From the NCBI RefSeq assembly GCF_024612015.1, contig NZ_CP102512.1, positions 1,054,001 through 1,118,000 of the forward strand: a stretch of 64,000 bases of DNA. The letters run 5' to 3'. The translations under genes were made by a program, and so were the position numbers. How positions within the stretch are numbered: the first letter of the stretch is position 1; every line of letters begins with the position of its first letter. The stretch comes from Streptomyces sp. CA-210063 (GTDB lineage Bacteria > Actinomycetota > Actinomycetes > Streptomycetales > Streptomycetaceae). The notes under the pieces were generated by a model. The model did not search any database. It worked only from the letters and a program-made list of their open reading frames with translations, and was not told the DNA's origin. This document shows, in pieces, positions 42,653 to 52,895 of this stretch.

Positions 42653-44827
42653 TCACGCGTCCTCGAAGCGCTCCCCCTTTTCCGCCTTCTCCACCAGCAG
42701 TGGCGGTGGCGTGAAGCGCTCGCCGTATCGGTCGGCCAGTTCGCGGGCGCGGGCGACGAAGCCCGGGAGGCCGCCGTCGTAGCCGTTGATGTACTGGAGG
42801 ACGCCGCCCGTCCAGCCGGGGAAACCGATGCCGAAGAGGGAACCGATGTTGGCGTCGGCGACGGACGTCAGGACGCCTTCCTCGACCAGGCGCACGGTGT
42901 CCAGCGCCTCCGAGAAGAGCATCCGCTCCTGCATGTCTTCGAAGGGGATCCGGTATCCGGGCTTGGTGAAGTGCTCGCGGAGGCCGGGCCAGAGTTTGGC
43001 GCGGCGGCCGTCGGGGGCGTAGTCGTAGAAGCCGGCGCCGCCGCTGCGGCCCGGGCGGCCGAACTCGTCGACCATGCGGTCGATGACCGCTTCGGCCGGG
43101 TGCTCCACCCATGTGCCGCCCACCTCCTCCACGGCCCGCCGCGACTCGGCGCGGATCTTGCGGGGCAGGGTGAGCGTCAGCTCGTCCATGAGGGAGAGGA
43201 CCTTGGCGGGGTAGCCCGCCTGCGACGCCGCCTGTTCCACCGACGCCGGCTCGATGCCCTCGCCTACCATCGCGACGCCCTCGTTGAGGAAGTGGCCGAT
43301 GACGCGGGAGGTGAAGAAGCCACGCGAGTCGTTGACGACGATGGGGGTCTTCTTGATCTGGCGGACCAGGTCGAAGGCCCGGGCCAGGGCCTCGTCACCC
43401 GTCTGCGCGCCCTTGATGATCTCGACGAGGGGCATCTTGTCGACGGGTGAGAAGAAGTGCAGGCCGATGAAGTCGGACTGGCGGGCGACGCCCTTGGCGA
43501 GTTCGGTGATGGGGAGGGTCGAGGTGTTGGAGCAGAGGAGCGCGTCGGGTGCCACGACCGACTCGATCTCCTGGAAGACCTTGTGCTTGAGCTCGGTGCT
43601 CTCGAACACGGCCTCGATGACGGCGTCGCAGCCCGCGAGGTCGGCCGGGTCGGCGGTGGGCGTGATGCGGGCGAGGAGGGCGTCGGCCTTCTGCTGGGTG
43701 GTGCGGCCCCTGGAGACCGCCTTGGCGCAGAGTTTCTCCGAGTAGCCCTTGCCCTTCGCGGCCGCTTCGGGCGACACGTCCTTCAGAACGACCTCGATGC
43801 CCGCGCGGGCGCACGAGTACGCGATGCCGGCGCCCATCATCCCGGCGCCGAGGACCGCGACCTTGCGGACCTGGCGCGGCTCGAAGCCCTTGGGGCGGTT
43901 CGCGCCGGAGTTGACGGCCTGGAGGTCGAAGAAGAAGGCCTGGATCATGTTCTTGGAGGTCTGGCCGGCGGCCAGCTCCACGAAGTAGCGGGCCTCGATG
44001 ACCTGGGCGGTCTCGAAGTCGACCTGGGCGCCCTCGACAGCCGCGGCGAGGATGTTGCGCGGGGCCGGGTAGGGCGCGCCGCCCGTCTGCTTGCGCAGGG
44101 TGGCCGGGAAGGCGGGCAGGTTCGCCGCGAACTTGGGGTTGGCGGGGGTGCCGCCGGGGATGCGGTAGCCGGGCTTGTCCCAGGGCTGCCGCGACTCGGG
44201 GTTGGCGTCGATGAAGGCGCGGGCCTTGGCGAGCAACTCGTCCTGGGTGGCGGCCACTTCGTGGACGAGGCCGTTCTCCAGGGCGCGCTGCGGGGTGTAC
44301 TGGGTGCCTTGCAGCAGCACCTTCAGCAGGGCGTCCGCGATGCCCAGCAGCCGTACGGTGCGGACGACTCCGCCGCCTCCGGGCAGCAGGCCGAGGGTGA
44401 CCTCGGGGCAGCCGATCTTCGAGCCGGGGGCGTCGAGGGCGATGCGGTGGTGGCAGGCGAGGGCCAGCTCGTAACCGCCGCCCAGGGCCGCGCCGTTCAT
44501 CGCCGCGACGACCGGCTTGCCCAGGGTCTCGATGCGGCGCAGGTTGCGTTTGATCTCCAGGCCGCCGTCGAAGAGCTGCCGCGCGGTCTCGGGGGTGACC
44601 TTGATGAGGTCGCGGAGGTCGCCGCCGGCGAAGAACGTCTTCTTGGCGGAGGTGATGATGACACCGCGGATGGTGTCCTTCTCGGCCTCCAGGCGGTCCG
44701 TGATCACCGCGAGGGAGTCGCGGAACGCCTGGTTCATGGTGTTCGCGGACTGGTTCGGGTCGTCGAGGACGAGGGTGACGAGGCCCGTGCGGTCCTGTTC
44801 CCAGCGGATGGTGGTGCTCTCGGTCAT
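42653..44827 (-). CDS. Bifunctional enoyl-CoA hydratase/3-hydroxyacyl-CoA dehydrogenase (FadB/FadJ-like)
   Basis: 724-residue fatty-acid oxidation protein from GTG or ATG 44827 ([17 protein letters not shown]). N-terminal crotonase part: [24 protein letters not shown] and the active-site Glu in [15 protein letters not shown]. The NAD domain begins at about residue 320 with [21 protein letters not shown], followed by [12 protein letters not shown] and [19 protein letters not shown]. It converts enoyl-CoA to 3-ketoacyl-CoA for the thiolase encoded upstream, 40 bases away. Confidence 0.93.
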   Translation of the reverse strand: MTESTTIRWEQDRTGLVTLVLDDPNQSANTMNQAFRDSLAVITDRLEAEKDTIRGVIITSAKKTFFAGGDLRDLIKVTPETARQLFDGGLEIKRNLRRIETLGKPVVAAMNGAALGGGYELALACHHRIALDAPGSKIGCPEVTLGLLPGGGGVVRTVRLLGIADALLKVLLQGTQYTPQRALENGLVHEVAATQDELLAKARAFIDANPESRQPWDKPGYRIPGGTPANPKFAANLPAFPATLRKQTGGAPYPAPRNILAAAVEGAQVDFETAQVIEARYFVELAAGQTSKNMIQAFFFDLQAVNSGANRPKGFEPRQVRKVAVLGAGMMGAGIAYSCARAGIEVVLKDVSPEAAAKGKGYSEKLCAKAVSRGRTTQQKADALLARITPTADPADLAGCDAVIEAVFESTELKHKVFQEIESVVAPDALLCSNTSTLPITELAKGVARQSDFIGLHFFSPVDKMPLVEIIKGAQTGDEALARAFDLVRQIKKTPIVVNDSRGFFTSRVIGHFLNEGVAMVGEGIEPASVEQAASQAGYPAKVLSLMDELTLTLPRKIRAESRRAVEEVGGTWVEHPAEAVIDRMVDEFGRPGRSGGAGFYDYAPDGRRAKLWPGLREHFTKPGYRIPFEDMQERMLFSEALDTVRLVEEGVLTSVADANIGSLFGIGFPGWTGGVLQYINGYDGGLPGFVARARELADRYGERFTPPPLLVEKAEKGERFEDA

Positions 44828-44867
44828 GTGAGGGTCTCCGTAGAAGTCTTCTGGTCCGCCGGGGTGT

Positions 44868-46082
<1,215 letters not shown>

Positions 46083-46128
46083 GAGTCTGGCCTTTCCAGT
46101 GGCGGGAGGGTGCGGCCCGGGGGCCGTG

Positions 46129-47370
46129 TCAGTCGATGTCCTTCGGGGAGGCGTCCGGCAAGGAGGCGTCCGTCGACGAGCCGTCAGTCGACGAGCCGTC
46201 AGTCGACGAGCCGTCGGTCGACGAGCCTTCCTTGGCGGAAGCGTGCCTCAGGAGGCCTGCTATGCCCCAGTCGTGGGCCACGTCCGCCGTGTCGGCGCCC
46301 GGCTGGGCGGGGCCACTGCGGACCGAGGTGTGGGTGGCGGAGAAACGGGGTGCGGGGGCGGGCTGGGTGATGCCGCCGAAGTCGGTGAAGGTGCCCCGGG
46401 CCGCGAGATGCGCGTGGTGCGGGGCCTCGCGCAACGACAGGACGGGGGCCACACAGGCGTCGGAGCCCTCGAAGACCGCCGTCCACTCGTCCCTCGTACG
46501 GGTCTTGAAGCGGGCCGCGACCGTCTCGCGCAGCTCGCCCCAGGCGGCCACGTCCTTGCGGTCCGGTGCCCGGTCCCTGATACCGAGGAGGTCGACGAAC
46601 TCCGCGTAGAACTGCTGCTCCAGGGCGCCGACGGCGACGTACCGGCCGTCGGCCGTCTCGTACGTGCCGTAGAAGGGGCAGCCGCCGTCGAGGAGGTTGG
46701 CGGCGCGCCGGTCCTGCCAGCCGCCGGCGGCGAGCATGCCGTGGATCATCGCGGAGAGGTGCGAGGTGCCGTCGACGATGGCCGCGTCCACGACCTGGCC
46801 GGCGCCGGTCGCGCGGGCGTGGTGGAGCGCGGCGAGGACGCCGACGACGAGGTAGAGGGAGCCGCCCGCGTAGTCGCCGAGGAGGTTGGCGGGCGCCACC
46901 GGCGGGGTGTCCGGGGCGCCGATCATGCCGAGGGTGCCGGTCAGGGCGATGTACGCGATGTCGTGGCCGGCGCGCTGGGCGAGCGGGCCCTGCTGGCCCC
47001 AGCCGGTCATCCGGCCGTAGACCAGCTTCGGGTTGCGGGCGTGGCAGGTCTCGGGGCCGACGCCGAGGCGCTCGGCGACGCCGGGGCGGTAGCCCTCGAT
47101 CAGGATGTCGGCGCGTTCGGCCAGGTCGAGGACGGTGTCGGGGCCGTCCGCGGACTTCAGGTCGACGATCACCGACCGCTTGTTGCGGTTGGTGACGTCG
47201 TACAGGGGGTTCACGGCGAGGCCCGCGCCACCCGGCCGGTCCACGCGGACGACATCGGCGCCGAGGTCACCGAGGAGCATGGCGGCGAACGGTCCCGGGC
47301 CGATGCCCGCGAGTTCGACCACGCGCACACCGGCGAGCGGACCGTGCCCGGGCGTCTTCGCCACTGACAT
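46129..47370 (-). CDS. CaiB/BaiF family CoA transferase
   Basis: 413 residues from ATG 47370. Family III CoA-transferase features: [31 protein letters not shown] at the N-terminus, [32 protein letters not shown] and [20 protein letters not shown]. The group includes alpha-methylacyl-CoA racemase, so this may handle methyl-branched acyl-CoA. The C-terminus has four SSTDG repeats encoded by 15-base units at about 46166-46225, not usual in the family. First gene of the oxidation unit, with three 13-base repeats upstream. Confidence 0.9.
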   Translation of the reverse strand: MSVAKTPGHGPLAGVRVVELAGIGPGPFAAMLLGDLGADVVRVDRPGGAGLAVNPLYDVTNRNKRSVIVDLKSADGPDTVLDLAERADILIEGYRPGVAERLGVGPETCHARNPKLVYGRMTGWGQQGPLAQRAGHDIAYIALTGTLGMIGAPDTPPVAPANLLGDYAGGSLYLVVGVLAALHHARATGAGQVVDAAIVDGTSHLSAMIHGMLAAGGWQDRRAANLLDGGCPFYGTYETADGRYVAVGALEQQFYAEFVDLLGIRDRAPDRKDVAAWGELRETVAARFKTRTRDEWTAVFEGSDACVAPVLSLREAPHHAHLAARGTFTDFGGITQPAPAPRFSATHTSVRSGPAQPGADTADVAHDWGIAGLLRHASAKEGSSTDGSSTDGSSTDGSSTDASLPDASPKDID

Positions 47371-47379
47371 CGAGCCCCC

Positions 47380-47418
47380 AGCTCTGTGACACAGCTCTAT
47401 GACACAGCTCTTTGACAC
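47380..47418 (-). repeat. Three tandem 13-base repeats before the CoA transferase gene
   Basis: AGCTCTGTGACAC, AGCTCTATGACAC and AGCTCTTTGACAC (plus-strand reading) follow each other without spacer at 47380-47392, 47393-47405 and 47406-47418, just upstream of ATG 47370. They differ at one central base only. They may be an array of regulator sites or part of a 5' leader. Confidence 0.6.
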
Positions 47419-47542
47419 AAATGATGTAACACCAGCGATGCTAAGAACGTGTTCCATCGCGCACAAGCCCCGAGTGAGCAAACGCTTAGTCATTGTGCCC
47501 AATGTCGTGGCGCACGTCAGCCTGCTCCACCCGCCCTCGTGC

Positions 47543-47923
47543 TCAGCCGGCCTCCAGCTCGGCTATCAGCTTCTTCGGGGCGATCACGCGATAGCTCTCC
47601 TCGACCCAGTCGCACAGCAGCTCCGCGCTCGGGGCGCCCTTCTCCGCGAGCGGGACGCGCACCCAGCCGGCCTTGCCCAGGCCGTACCCGGCGGGCTCGG
47701 CGCCGGGGCAGGTCAGCGCGTGGGCGTGGGTCTCCTCGTCCTTGAGCTTGACGGTGACACCCAGCGGATAGCTGCCGTCGTCGACGCCGAGGAACACGAA
47801 CACCTTCTTGTTGACCTTCGCGACGCTCTCACCCCACGGGAACTCCTCGACCGCACCGGGCATCCCCAGGGCGAACTCACGCACCTTCTCCCACTTTTTC
47901 AGGGCGTTCTTGGGTACGGTCAC
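47543..47923 (-). CDS. MmcQ/YjbR family protein
   Basis: 126 residues from GTG 47923 (VTVPKNALKKWEKVREF), preceded by GGAGGTGGCC; a start at 47986 is longer but has no such site. The family fold is visible in FALGMPGAVEEFPWGESVAKVNKKVFVFLG and LGKAGWVRVPL. The fold resembles cyclic-nucleotide/DNA-binding proteins; the function is unknown. Divergent from the reductase-like gene. Confidence 0.85.
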   Translation of the reverse strand: MTVPKNALKKWEKVREFALGMPGAVEEFPWGESVAKVNKKVFVFLGVDDGSYPLGVTVKLKDEETHAHALTCPGAEPAGYGLGKAGWVRVPLAEKGAPSAELLCDWVEESYRVIAPKKLIAELEAG

Positions 47924-48015
47924 GGCCACCTCCGGATCCCGCGCGCTCGACTGCTCGTCCCTCACGCTAGCCTCAGCCACCGACAACGGCGCGTGGACGA
48001 GTGCTGAGGGGTGCC

Positions 48016-49194
48016 ATGGGCGGGCAGGACAGGGCGGATCGGGCGTACGACATCGTGCTCTACGGAGCCACGGGGTTCGTCGGGGAGCTCACCGCGGAGT
48101 ATCTCGCCGAGCACGCGCCCGAGGGGCTGCGCTGGGCGATCGCCGGGCGCAGCGCGGCGAAGCTCGCGGCGCTGCGCGAGCGGCTGCCCGGCGGTGCGGA
48201 GATCGGCGTGCTCCAGGCGGACGGGACCGACCCGCGGGCCGTGCGCGAACTCGCCCGGCAGACCCGGGTGGTGGCCACGACCGTCGGCCCGTACATCAGT
48301 TACGGCGAGGAACTGGTGGCCGCCTGCGCCGACGAGGGCACCGACTATCTGGACCTCACGGGTGAGCCCGAGTTCGTCGACCTCACCTATGTACGGCACG
48401 ACGCACGCGCGCGGGAGACCGGGGCGCGCATCGTGCACGCGGCGGGCTTCGACTCGATTCCGCACGACCTGGGGGCGTACTTCACGGTGCGGCAGCTCCC
48501 CAAGGACGTGCCGATCACCGTGGACGGGTTCGTGCGGGCCGAGGGGATGTTCTCGGGCGGTACGTTCAACTCCGCGCTCACCGGGTTCTCGCGCACCCGG
48601 CAGACGATGGCCGCCGCGCAGGACCGCAAGCGGCACGAGCCGCGGACGGTGGGGCGGCGGGCGTACGCGCCGGTGAGCGCGCCCCGCTACGCCAAGGAGA
48701 TCGGGGCGTGGGCGCTGCCGCTGCCGACCATCGACGCGCAGGTGGTGCAGCGCTCGGCGCGCGCCCTGGAGCGCTACGGGCCGGACTTCCGCTACCGCCA
48801 CTACGCGGCCGTCAGGACCCTGCCGTTCGCGGTGGGCGGGGTCGCGTTCGTCGGCGCGGTCGTCGCCGCCGCCCAAGTGCCGCCCGTGCGGCGCTGGTTG
48901 GGTGACCGGCTGAAGCCGGGTGAGGGGCCGAGCGCGGAGAAGCGGGCGAAGAGCTGGTTCTCGGTGCGGTTCGTGGGCGAGGGCGGCGGACGCCGTGTCT
49001 TCACGGAGGTCGCGGGCGGCGACCCCGGTTACGGCGAGACGGCGAAGATGTTCGCCGAGTCCGCGCTGTGCCTGGCCCTCGACGACCTCCCGGCCACGGC
49101 GGGGCAGGTCACGACGGCCGTCGCGATGGGCGACGCGCTGATCGAGCGGCTGCGCACGGCGGGGATCACGTTCCGGGTGGCGGCGTCGCAGTGA
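48016..49194 (+). CDS. Saccharopine dehydrogenase-like / trans-acting enoyl reductase family protein
   Basis: 392 residues from ATG 48016 with GAGGGGTG upstream. The NAD(P) site is YDIVLYGATGFVGELTAEYL and AIAGRSAAKLAALRERL; VVATTVGPYISYGEELVAACADEGTDYLDLTGE and AAGFDSIPHDLGAYFT are typical of the group, which includes mycobacterial trans enoyl reductases. A hydrophobic stretch (FAVGGVAFVGAVVAAA) lies at about 280-295. Substrate unknown; a lipid role is only an inference. Confidence 0.87.
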   Translation: MGGQDRADRAYDIVLYGATGFVGELTAEYLAEHAPEGLRWAIAGRSAAKLAALRERLPGGAEIGVLQADGTDPRAVRELARQTRVVATTVGPYISYGEELVAACADEGTDYLDLTGEPEFVDLTYVRHDARARETGARIVHAAGFDSIPHDLGAYFTVRQLPKDVPITVDGFVRAEGMFSGGTFNSALTGFSRTRQTMAAAQDRKRHEPRTVGRRAYAPVSAPRYAKEIGAWALPLPTIDAQVVQRSARALERYGPDFRYRHYAAVRTLPFAVGGVAFVGAVVAAAQVPPVRRWLGDRLKPGEGPSAEKRAKSWFSVRFVGEGGGRRVFTEVAGGDPGYGETAKMFAESALCLALDDLPATAGQVTTAVAMGDALIERLRTAGITFRVAASQ

Positions 49195-49207
49195 CGCGCG
49201 CACCTGC

Positions 49208-49354
49208 CTACTGGGCCCACCCCGTCAGCGTGTAGACCATCCCGGCGATCCACGCCAGTCCGGCGAGCACGGCGAGGAGCAGTCCGGTCGTCACGGCACG
49301 CTCGACGGACTGGGTGGGACTGGCGGCGGGCTTCGGTGCGCGGTGCGTCGTCAT
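49208..49354 (-). CDS. Small single-pass membrane protein
   Basis: 48 codons from ATG 49354: a polar N-terminus MTTHRAPKPAASPTQSVERA, one membrane segment TGLLLAVLAGLAWIAGMVY, and a short tail LTGWAQ. Composition and the complete hydrophobic helix make it likely real. It converges with the reductase-like gene with only 13 bases between stops. No known function. A second short frame on the same strand at 49371-49496 (41 codons, MIFAIVFGPG...) is much less convincing. Confidence 0.55.
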   Translation of the reverse strand: MTTHRAPKPAASPTQSVERAVTTGLLLAVLAGLAWIAGMVYTLTGWAQ

Positions 49355-49592
49355 ACGGCAAGCCTGCCGATCATGACGGCGCACCGATATCCGTACGCGT
49401 ACTCAGTTGGTACTCAGGTACCCGGTCCGCCGGTACACGCGCGTGGTGCCCCGGCGGCCCCTTCAGGCCCGGCCCGAACACGATCGCGAAGATCATGACG
49501 GGGAGGTACGCCCCGGCCGGGGACCCACAACCCCTGGGGGCAGGGCGGGTGGACGCCGACCTCCGACACCAGCGGCTCGGCGCCCCGGGGGT
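49355..49592. other. Intergenic gap without a secure gene
   Basis: 238 bases between the small membrane protein and endonuclease V genes. It contains only the doubtful 41-codon frame noted above, and a run CCCCGGCCGGGG that could form a hairpin. No repeat of the window-wide families is seen. Confidence 0.4.
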
Positions 49593-50282
49593 TCAGTCGG
49601 TCGTGTCCTTCAGGGCCCGGCGGCACAGGGAGTCGGCGCGGCGGGTGGACTCCGGGAGGCGGTAGGCCGGGGTGAGGGCGAGGGTGTGCGCGCAGGCGTT
49701 GTCGAGGCTCACCCGGTGGCCGACGGAGACGAAGACCGGCTTGACCCCGTCGCGGGTGCGCAGGGCGCGGCCCACCTCCTCGGTGTCCGCGAGGAGGGGG
49801 GAGGCGCTGCCGCGCGGGGTGCCGGGGTCGTCGTAGGTGAAGGTGAAGGGGTTCTTGGCGACGCCGATCGTGGGGAGCCCGGTGAGGACGCCGAGGTGGG
49901 CGGCGAGGCCGAAGCGGCGCGGGTGGGCGAGGCCGTAGCCGTCGCAGACGACGAGGCCGGGGTCGCGGGGCAGCGCGTCGAGGGCGGCCAGCACGGTCGG
50001 GATCTCGCGGAAGGCGAGCAGTCCGGGGACGTAGGGGAAGGAGACCTGCCCGATCGCCGTGGCCTCGGCGACCACGTCGAGGGTCTCCGCGTCCAGCACG
50101 ACGGCCGCCGCCGCGACCACGTTCCGCTCGTCGTCGTACGCCACGTCGACGCCGGTGACGTATCCCGTCCCGGGCGGCGGTCCCGTCTCGTCGAGGACCA
50201 CCTTCCCCCGCAACTCGTCCTGCACGGCGAGGGCTTGTTCTTCGGTGGCGGGCCAGCCCGCGGGGATGCGTACGGTCGTCAT
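49593..50282 (-). CDS. nfi: Endonuclease V
   Basis: 229 residues from ATG 50282. It cuts DNA 3' to deaminated bases such as inosine. Active-site features: GVDVAYDDERNVVAAAAVV (first Asp), VVCDGYGLAHPRRFGLAAHLGV (second Asp and the H-P-R motif), IGVAKNPFTF and SVGHRVSLDNA. Length is normal. It stands alone on the minus strand upstream of no repair partner. Confidence 0.92.
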   Translation of the reverse strand: MTTVRIPAGWPATEEQALAVQDELRGKVVLDETGPPPGTGYVTGVDVAYDDERNVVAAAAVVLDAETLDVVAEATAIGQVSFPYVPGLLAFREIPTVLAALDALPRDPGLVVCDGYGLAHPRRFGLAAHLGVLTGLPTIGVAKNPFTFTYDDPGTPRGSASPLLADTEEVGRALRTRDGVKPVFVSVGHRVSLDNACAHTLALTPAYRLPESTRRADSLCRRALKDTTD

Positions 50283-50329
50283 GGTGCCGACGAGCGTACG
50301 CATCCCCGGTTCACGGGCGCGATCCAGGG

Positions 50330-50653
50330 CTACTTGCCGAGAGCACGCTTCAGCTGGCTCTTGTTCATGTCCGAACGCCCGTGGATGTTGCGGCGCTTGG
50401 CCTCTTCGTAGAGCTGGTCGTACGTGGGCCCCTCGGACCCCGAGTGCGAGCGCTGCCCACCACGCTTGCTCGACGACATGTCCTGGGTGGAGGTGCGGCT
50501 CGCGGTCTTGGACTCGCCGGACCGGGCGCGTTCCTTGTTGGTGGTCCGGGCGGCGATCTCCTTGGCGCGCGACTCGCTCTCACCGCGGTCCTGGGCGCTC
50601 TCCTTGATGTGCTCGTACTGGCGTTCCCTCTTGGGGCTCGAACCGCGTGGCAT
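50330..50653 (-). CDS. Plasmid-stabilisation-like small basic protein
   Basis: 107-residue hydrophilic protein from ATG 50653, rich in Ser, Arg, Lys and Glu. The C-terminus TYDQLYEEAKRRNIHGRSDMNKSQLKRAL looks like a SAP or Rho-N type helix-extension-helix element that can bind nucleic acid; the middle is probably disordered. I recall relatives annotated as plasmid stabilization protein, but nothing here shows plasmid maintenance. A possible stress-sigma promoter and a tandem repeat lie upstream. Confidence 0.75.
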   Translation of the reverse strand: MPRGSSPKRERQYEHIKESAQDRGESESRAKEIAARTTNKERARSGESKTASRTSTQDMSSSKRGGQRSHSGSEGPTYDQLYEEAKRRNIHGRSDMNKSQLKRALGK

Positions 50654-50699
50654 GGTCGATCACTCCCTCCGTGATTCGAACACGCAACAAGTATCCCAT

Positions 50700-50747
50700 T
50701 TCCCCCGGAAAAACCCCTGACGGTTCCCCCGGAATAACGCCTGACGG
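50700..50747 (-). repeat. Tandem 24-base repeat with possible stress promoter
   Basis: Two adjacent 24-base units beginning TTCCCCCGGAA and ending CTGACGG (50700-50723 and 50724-50747) match at 22 positions. Read on the minus strand, GTTTTTCC ... GGGATAC resembles the SigB-type pattern GTTT-N13-GGGATA ahead of the gene at 50653. Confidence 0.5.
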
Positions 50748-50762
50748 CGGCCACAGCCGGCC

Positions 50763-51830
50763 TCAGTTCTCCAGCCGCGCCACGCGTCCCTTCTCACCGG
50801 CGGCCCAGCAGCCCCGGTCCGGGGTGCAGTCGACGGTGTCGTACGAGCCGGTGTCGACCGTGCGCCAGGTGCGGCCGCCGTCGGTGGTGAGGTCGGTACC
50901 GGTGGGGCCGACGGCGAGGGCGGTCGTACGGCTGTGGGGGAGCCAGGCGACGCCGGAGCGGTACGCGGGCGGGGGCTGCGCGGCGGGCGTCCAGGTCCGC
51001 CCGCCGTCGCCGGTGGTGGCCGCGGCCCGCGGGGACGGCTGGTCGGCGCGGTAGTCGCCGCCGACGGCGATGCCGTGCGTCCGGTCGCGGAAGGCGAGCG
51101 CGAAGACGCCGCGGGCGGGGTCGCCGGCCGGGACAGGGGTGTCGGTGACCTTCCAGGTCAGCCCTCGGTCGGCGGAGTGCAGCACGCGCGCGCGTGCGGC
51201 CCCGCCGGTCGCCAGCCACACATCGCGCGGGCCCGAGTCGACCAGGCACTGCCCGCTCGCCGCGAAGCCCGCCTCACCCTCCAGGGCCGGGGGCATCCCC
51301 TCGTTCGGCAGGACCGTCCAGGAGCGGCCCCCGTCCTTGGTGGACAGGATGCGGAACTTCCCGTCCACCGGGTCACTCATGGCGAGCCCGTGGCGGTGGT
51401 CGAAGAAGGTGAGGCAGTCGTAGAAGGCGCGCGGATCGGTGTTGCGGAAGGACTCGGTCCACGTCGCTCCGCCGTCGTCCGTGCGGTACACGCGGGAGGC
51501 CTCTCCCTCGCCGATGGCCAGCACGACCGCCCTGCGTGCGTCGAATGCCTCGATGTCCCGGAACTGCAGCTCCTGTGCGCCGGGCGGTGAGACGTTGCGC
51601 CAGTTCCTGCCCCCGTCCGTGGTGCGCAGCACGGTTCCCGCGGAACCCGCCAGCCATGCGCTGTTCCGGCTGACGGCCGCGAGACCGCGAAAGCGCACGT
51701 CGGTGCCGGTCTCCTTCAGTTCCCAGTGCGGTGGACGGCCCTCCCCGTGTGCCTGCGCGGGCACCGCCAGGGCGGCGGCGAGCGCCGCCGCGGCCAGGCC
51801 CGTCGTCATCGTCCGACTCGTCCGACTCAT
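50763..51830 (-). CDS. Secreted Ycf48/BNR-like beta-propeller protein
   Basis: 355 residues from ATG 51830 with a signal peptide ending near VPAQAHG. The mature part contains repeated propeller blades, each with a TTDGGRNW-like motif: RTTDGGRNWRNV, RTDDGGATWTES, STKDGGRSWTVL, HSADRGLTWKVT, TTGDGGRTWTPA and TTDGGRTWRTV. Similar proteins are annotated as oxidoreductase or photosystem II stability factor-like; no redox site is seen. A ligand-binding extracellular role is possible. An upstream ATG at 51857 would lengthen the signal region. Confidence 0.82.
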   Translation of the reverse strand: MSRTSRTMTTGLAAAALAAALAVPAQAHGEGRPPHWELKETGTDVRFRGLAAVSRNSAWLAGSAGTVLRTTDGGRNWRNVSPPGAQELQFRDIEAFDARRAVVLAIGEGEASRVYRTDDGGATWTESFRNTDPRAFYDCLTFFDHRHGLAMSDPVDGKFRILSTKDGGRSWTVLPNEGMPPALEGEAGFAASGQCLVDSGPRDVWLATGGAARARVLHSADRGLTWKVTDTPVPAGDPARGVFALAFRDRTHGIAVGGDYRADQPSPRAAATTGDGGRTWTPAAQPPPAYRSGVAWLPHSRTTALAVGPTGTDLTTDGGRTWRTVDTGSYDTVDCTPDRGCWAAGEKGRVARLEN

Positions 51831-52021
51831 CCGTCTCGACTGCCCCAAGCCCCTCATGGCGGGCGAAGTTAGTCCACCGATCCGGTGCCGTCCAGATGCC
51901 CTCGGCAGGGAACCACCGGGCGGCGTCCTGTGTCCTCTCCCATATCCCGGGACACGGGATGAGAAATGGATCACCACAGGGATTGGGCTCGGTGACAGAG
52001 GTCACTCGACCCGCGTGTGCA

Positions 52022-52038
52022 CGGATCGGCCCGATCCG
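52022..52038 (+). promoter_or_regulatory. Inverted repeat in the ssgD upstream region
   Basis: CGGATCG (52022-52028) and CGATCCG (52032-52038) are perfect arms with a 3-base loop, 67 bases before ssgD. It could be a regulator site; nothing more can be said. Confidence 0.35.
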
Positions 52039-52104
52039 GCGTCTTCTGAAATGCCCGGCCCCAGCCATCCGGAGTCCGTCCACCCGTCACAAGGGAGCAA
52101 GGCG

Positions 52105-52521
52105 TTGTCCACCGTCATCGAGCAGCCCGTAGAGGCCCGTCTCGTCGCCGCCGCGCCGCGGATGCCGAGCATTCCCGCAACGCTCCACTACGACCGTCGC
52201 GATCCTTTCGCCGTCCGTATGACCTTCCCCGCCCCGGCCACGCTGGAGGGGGTCGAGGTCTGCTGGACCTTCGCCCGTGAACTCCTCGTCACCGGCATGG
52301 AGGAGCCGGTCGGTCACGGGGACGTACGGGTCCGCCCGTACGGCTACGACCGGCTGGTCCTGGAGTTCCACGCCCCGGAGGGCACCGCCGTGGTGCACGT
52401 CCACGCCGGTGAGGTGCGGCGCTTCCTGGAGCGTACGACCGACCTGGTGCCGCTCGGCCTGGAGCACCACCAGGTCGACCTGGACCACGACCTGGCGGAG
52501 CTGATGCGGGACGCCTGCTGA
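52105..52521 (+). CDS. ssgD: SsgA-like protein SsgD
   Basis: 138-residue SsgA-like protein from TTG 52105, with AAGGGAG spaced correctly upstream. SALPs control cell-wall remodelling and sporulation-septum events in streptomycetes; SsgD is linked to lateral wall. Features: LHYDRRDPFAVRMTF, EVCWTFARELLVTGM, VRPYGYDRLVLEFHAPEGTAVV and LERTTDLVPLG. The identification as SsgD rests on sequence likeness and on the conserved locus. It is followed by the second ABC-F gene's long leader. Confidence 0.85.
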   Translation: MSTVIEQPVEARLVAAAPRMPSIPATLHYDRRDPFAVRMTFPAPATLEGVEVCWTFARELLVTGMEEPVGHGDVRVRPYGYDRLVLEFHAPEGTAVVHVHAGEVRRFLERTTDLVPLGLEHHQVDLDHDLAELMRDAC

Positions 52522-52895
52522 GGCCATGCCTTCCAGACGCCGCCCCGCGCCGCCCCGCGCCGCCCCGGGGGCGGCCGATCCGGTCGTCGTTCCGACGGCG
52601 GTCCGCGCGTCGCGTTAATCCGTTGACAGCCTTCTGACCCCCTCCGTACGTTGTTCCACGGTCCTGTTGCCGTCGATTGGAGAAGGACGTTGCTCGTCTG
52701 AGGTCCTGAGACACCGCGTCACACACCGTGCCGTATCCCGGCCTTCCTGTGTGCGTTGCGTGCGACCTCGGCGTACGAGCCGTCCTCCGGCAGCGGGCTT
52801 TTCTCTTGCCCTCACCTCTCGCCCTCGTCGTGTCGCCCCTCGCGGTGTTTCGAACGCGTCGCCCCTGGCCGCTTCCAGCATTCGCGAGGTCCCTC
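52522..52895 (+). promoter_or_regulatory. Leader region of the second ABC-F gene
   Basis: 374 bases. A textbook promoter TTGACA (52623-52628), 18-base spacer, TACGTT (52647-52652) predicts a start near 52659 and an untranslated leader of about 237 bases. Within it: a strong ribosome site, a three-codon ORF, a stem GAGGTC/GACCTC (52700-52705/52764-52769) enclosing CACACA/TGTGTG (52720-52725/52748-52753), then CGGC/GCCG and GCCG/CGGC small hairpins (52769-52791) before CTTTTCTCTT (52798-52807). The arrangement fits a drug-responsive attenuator. Confidence 0.65.
52690..52701 (+). CDS. Three-codon leader ORF (M-L-V-stop)
   Basis: TTG-CTC-GTC-TGA at 52690-52701 is preceded by GGAGAAGG (52679-52686), one of the best ribosome sites in the window. 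There is no other start for this site: the reading is fMet-Leu-Val. Its stop overlaps the left arm of the GAGGTC stem, so a ribosome on it would prevent that stem from forming. Confidence 0.6.
   Translation: MLV

Noticed and set aside
49371..49496. 41-codon frame beginning MIFAIVFGPG
   Set aside because: The first ten residues look plausible but the rest has no coherent character, and there is no properly spaced ribosome site.
50700..50747. Possible CRISPR-like repeat
   Set aside because: Only two directly adjacent units without spacers and no cas gene in the window.
52728..52895. N-terminal extension of the second ABC-F protein from GTG 52728
   Set aside because: The frame is open but lies in the structured leader; the protein aligns with the family from MSTPLSLTC, and GAGG supports ATG 52896.
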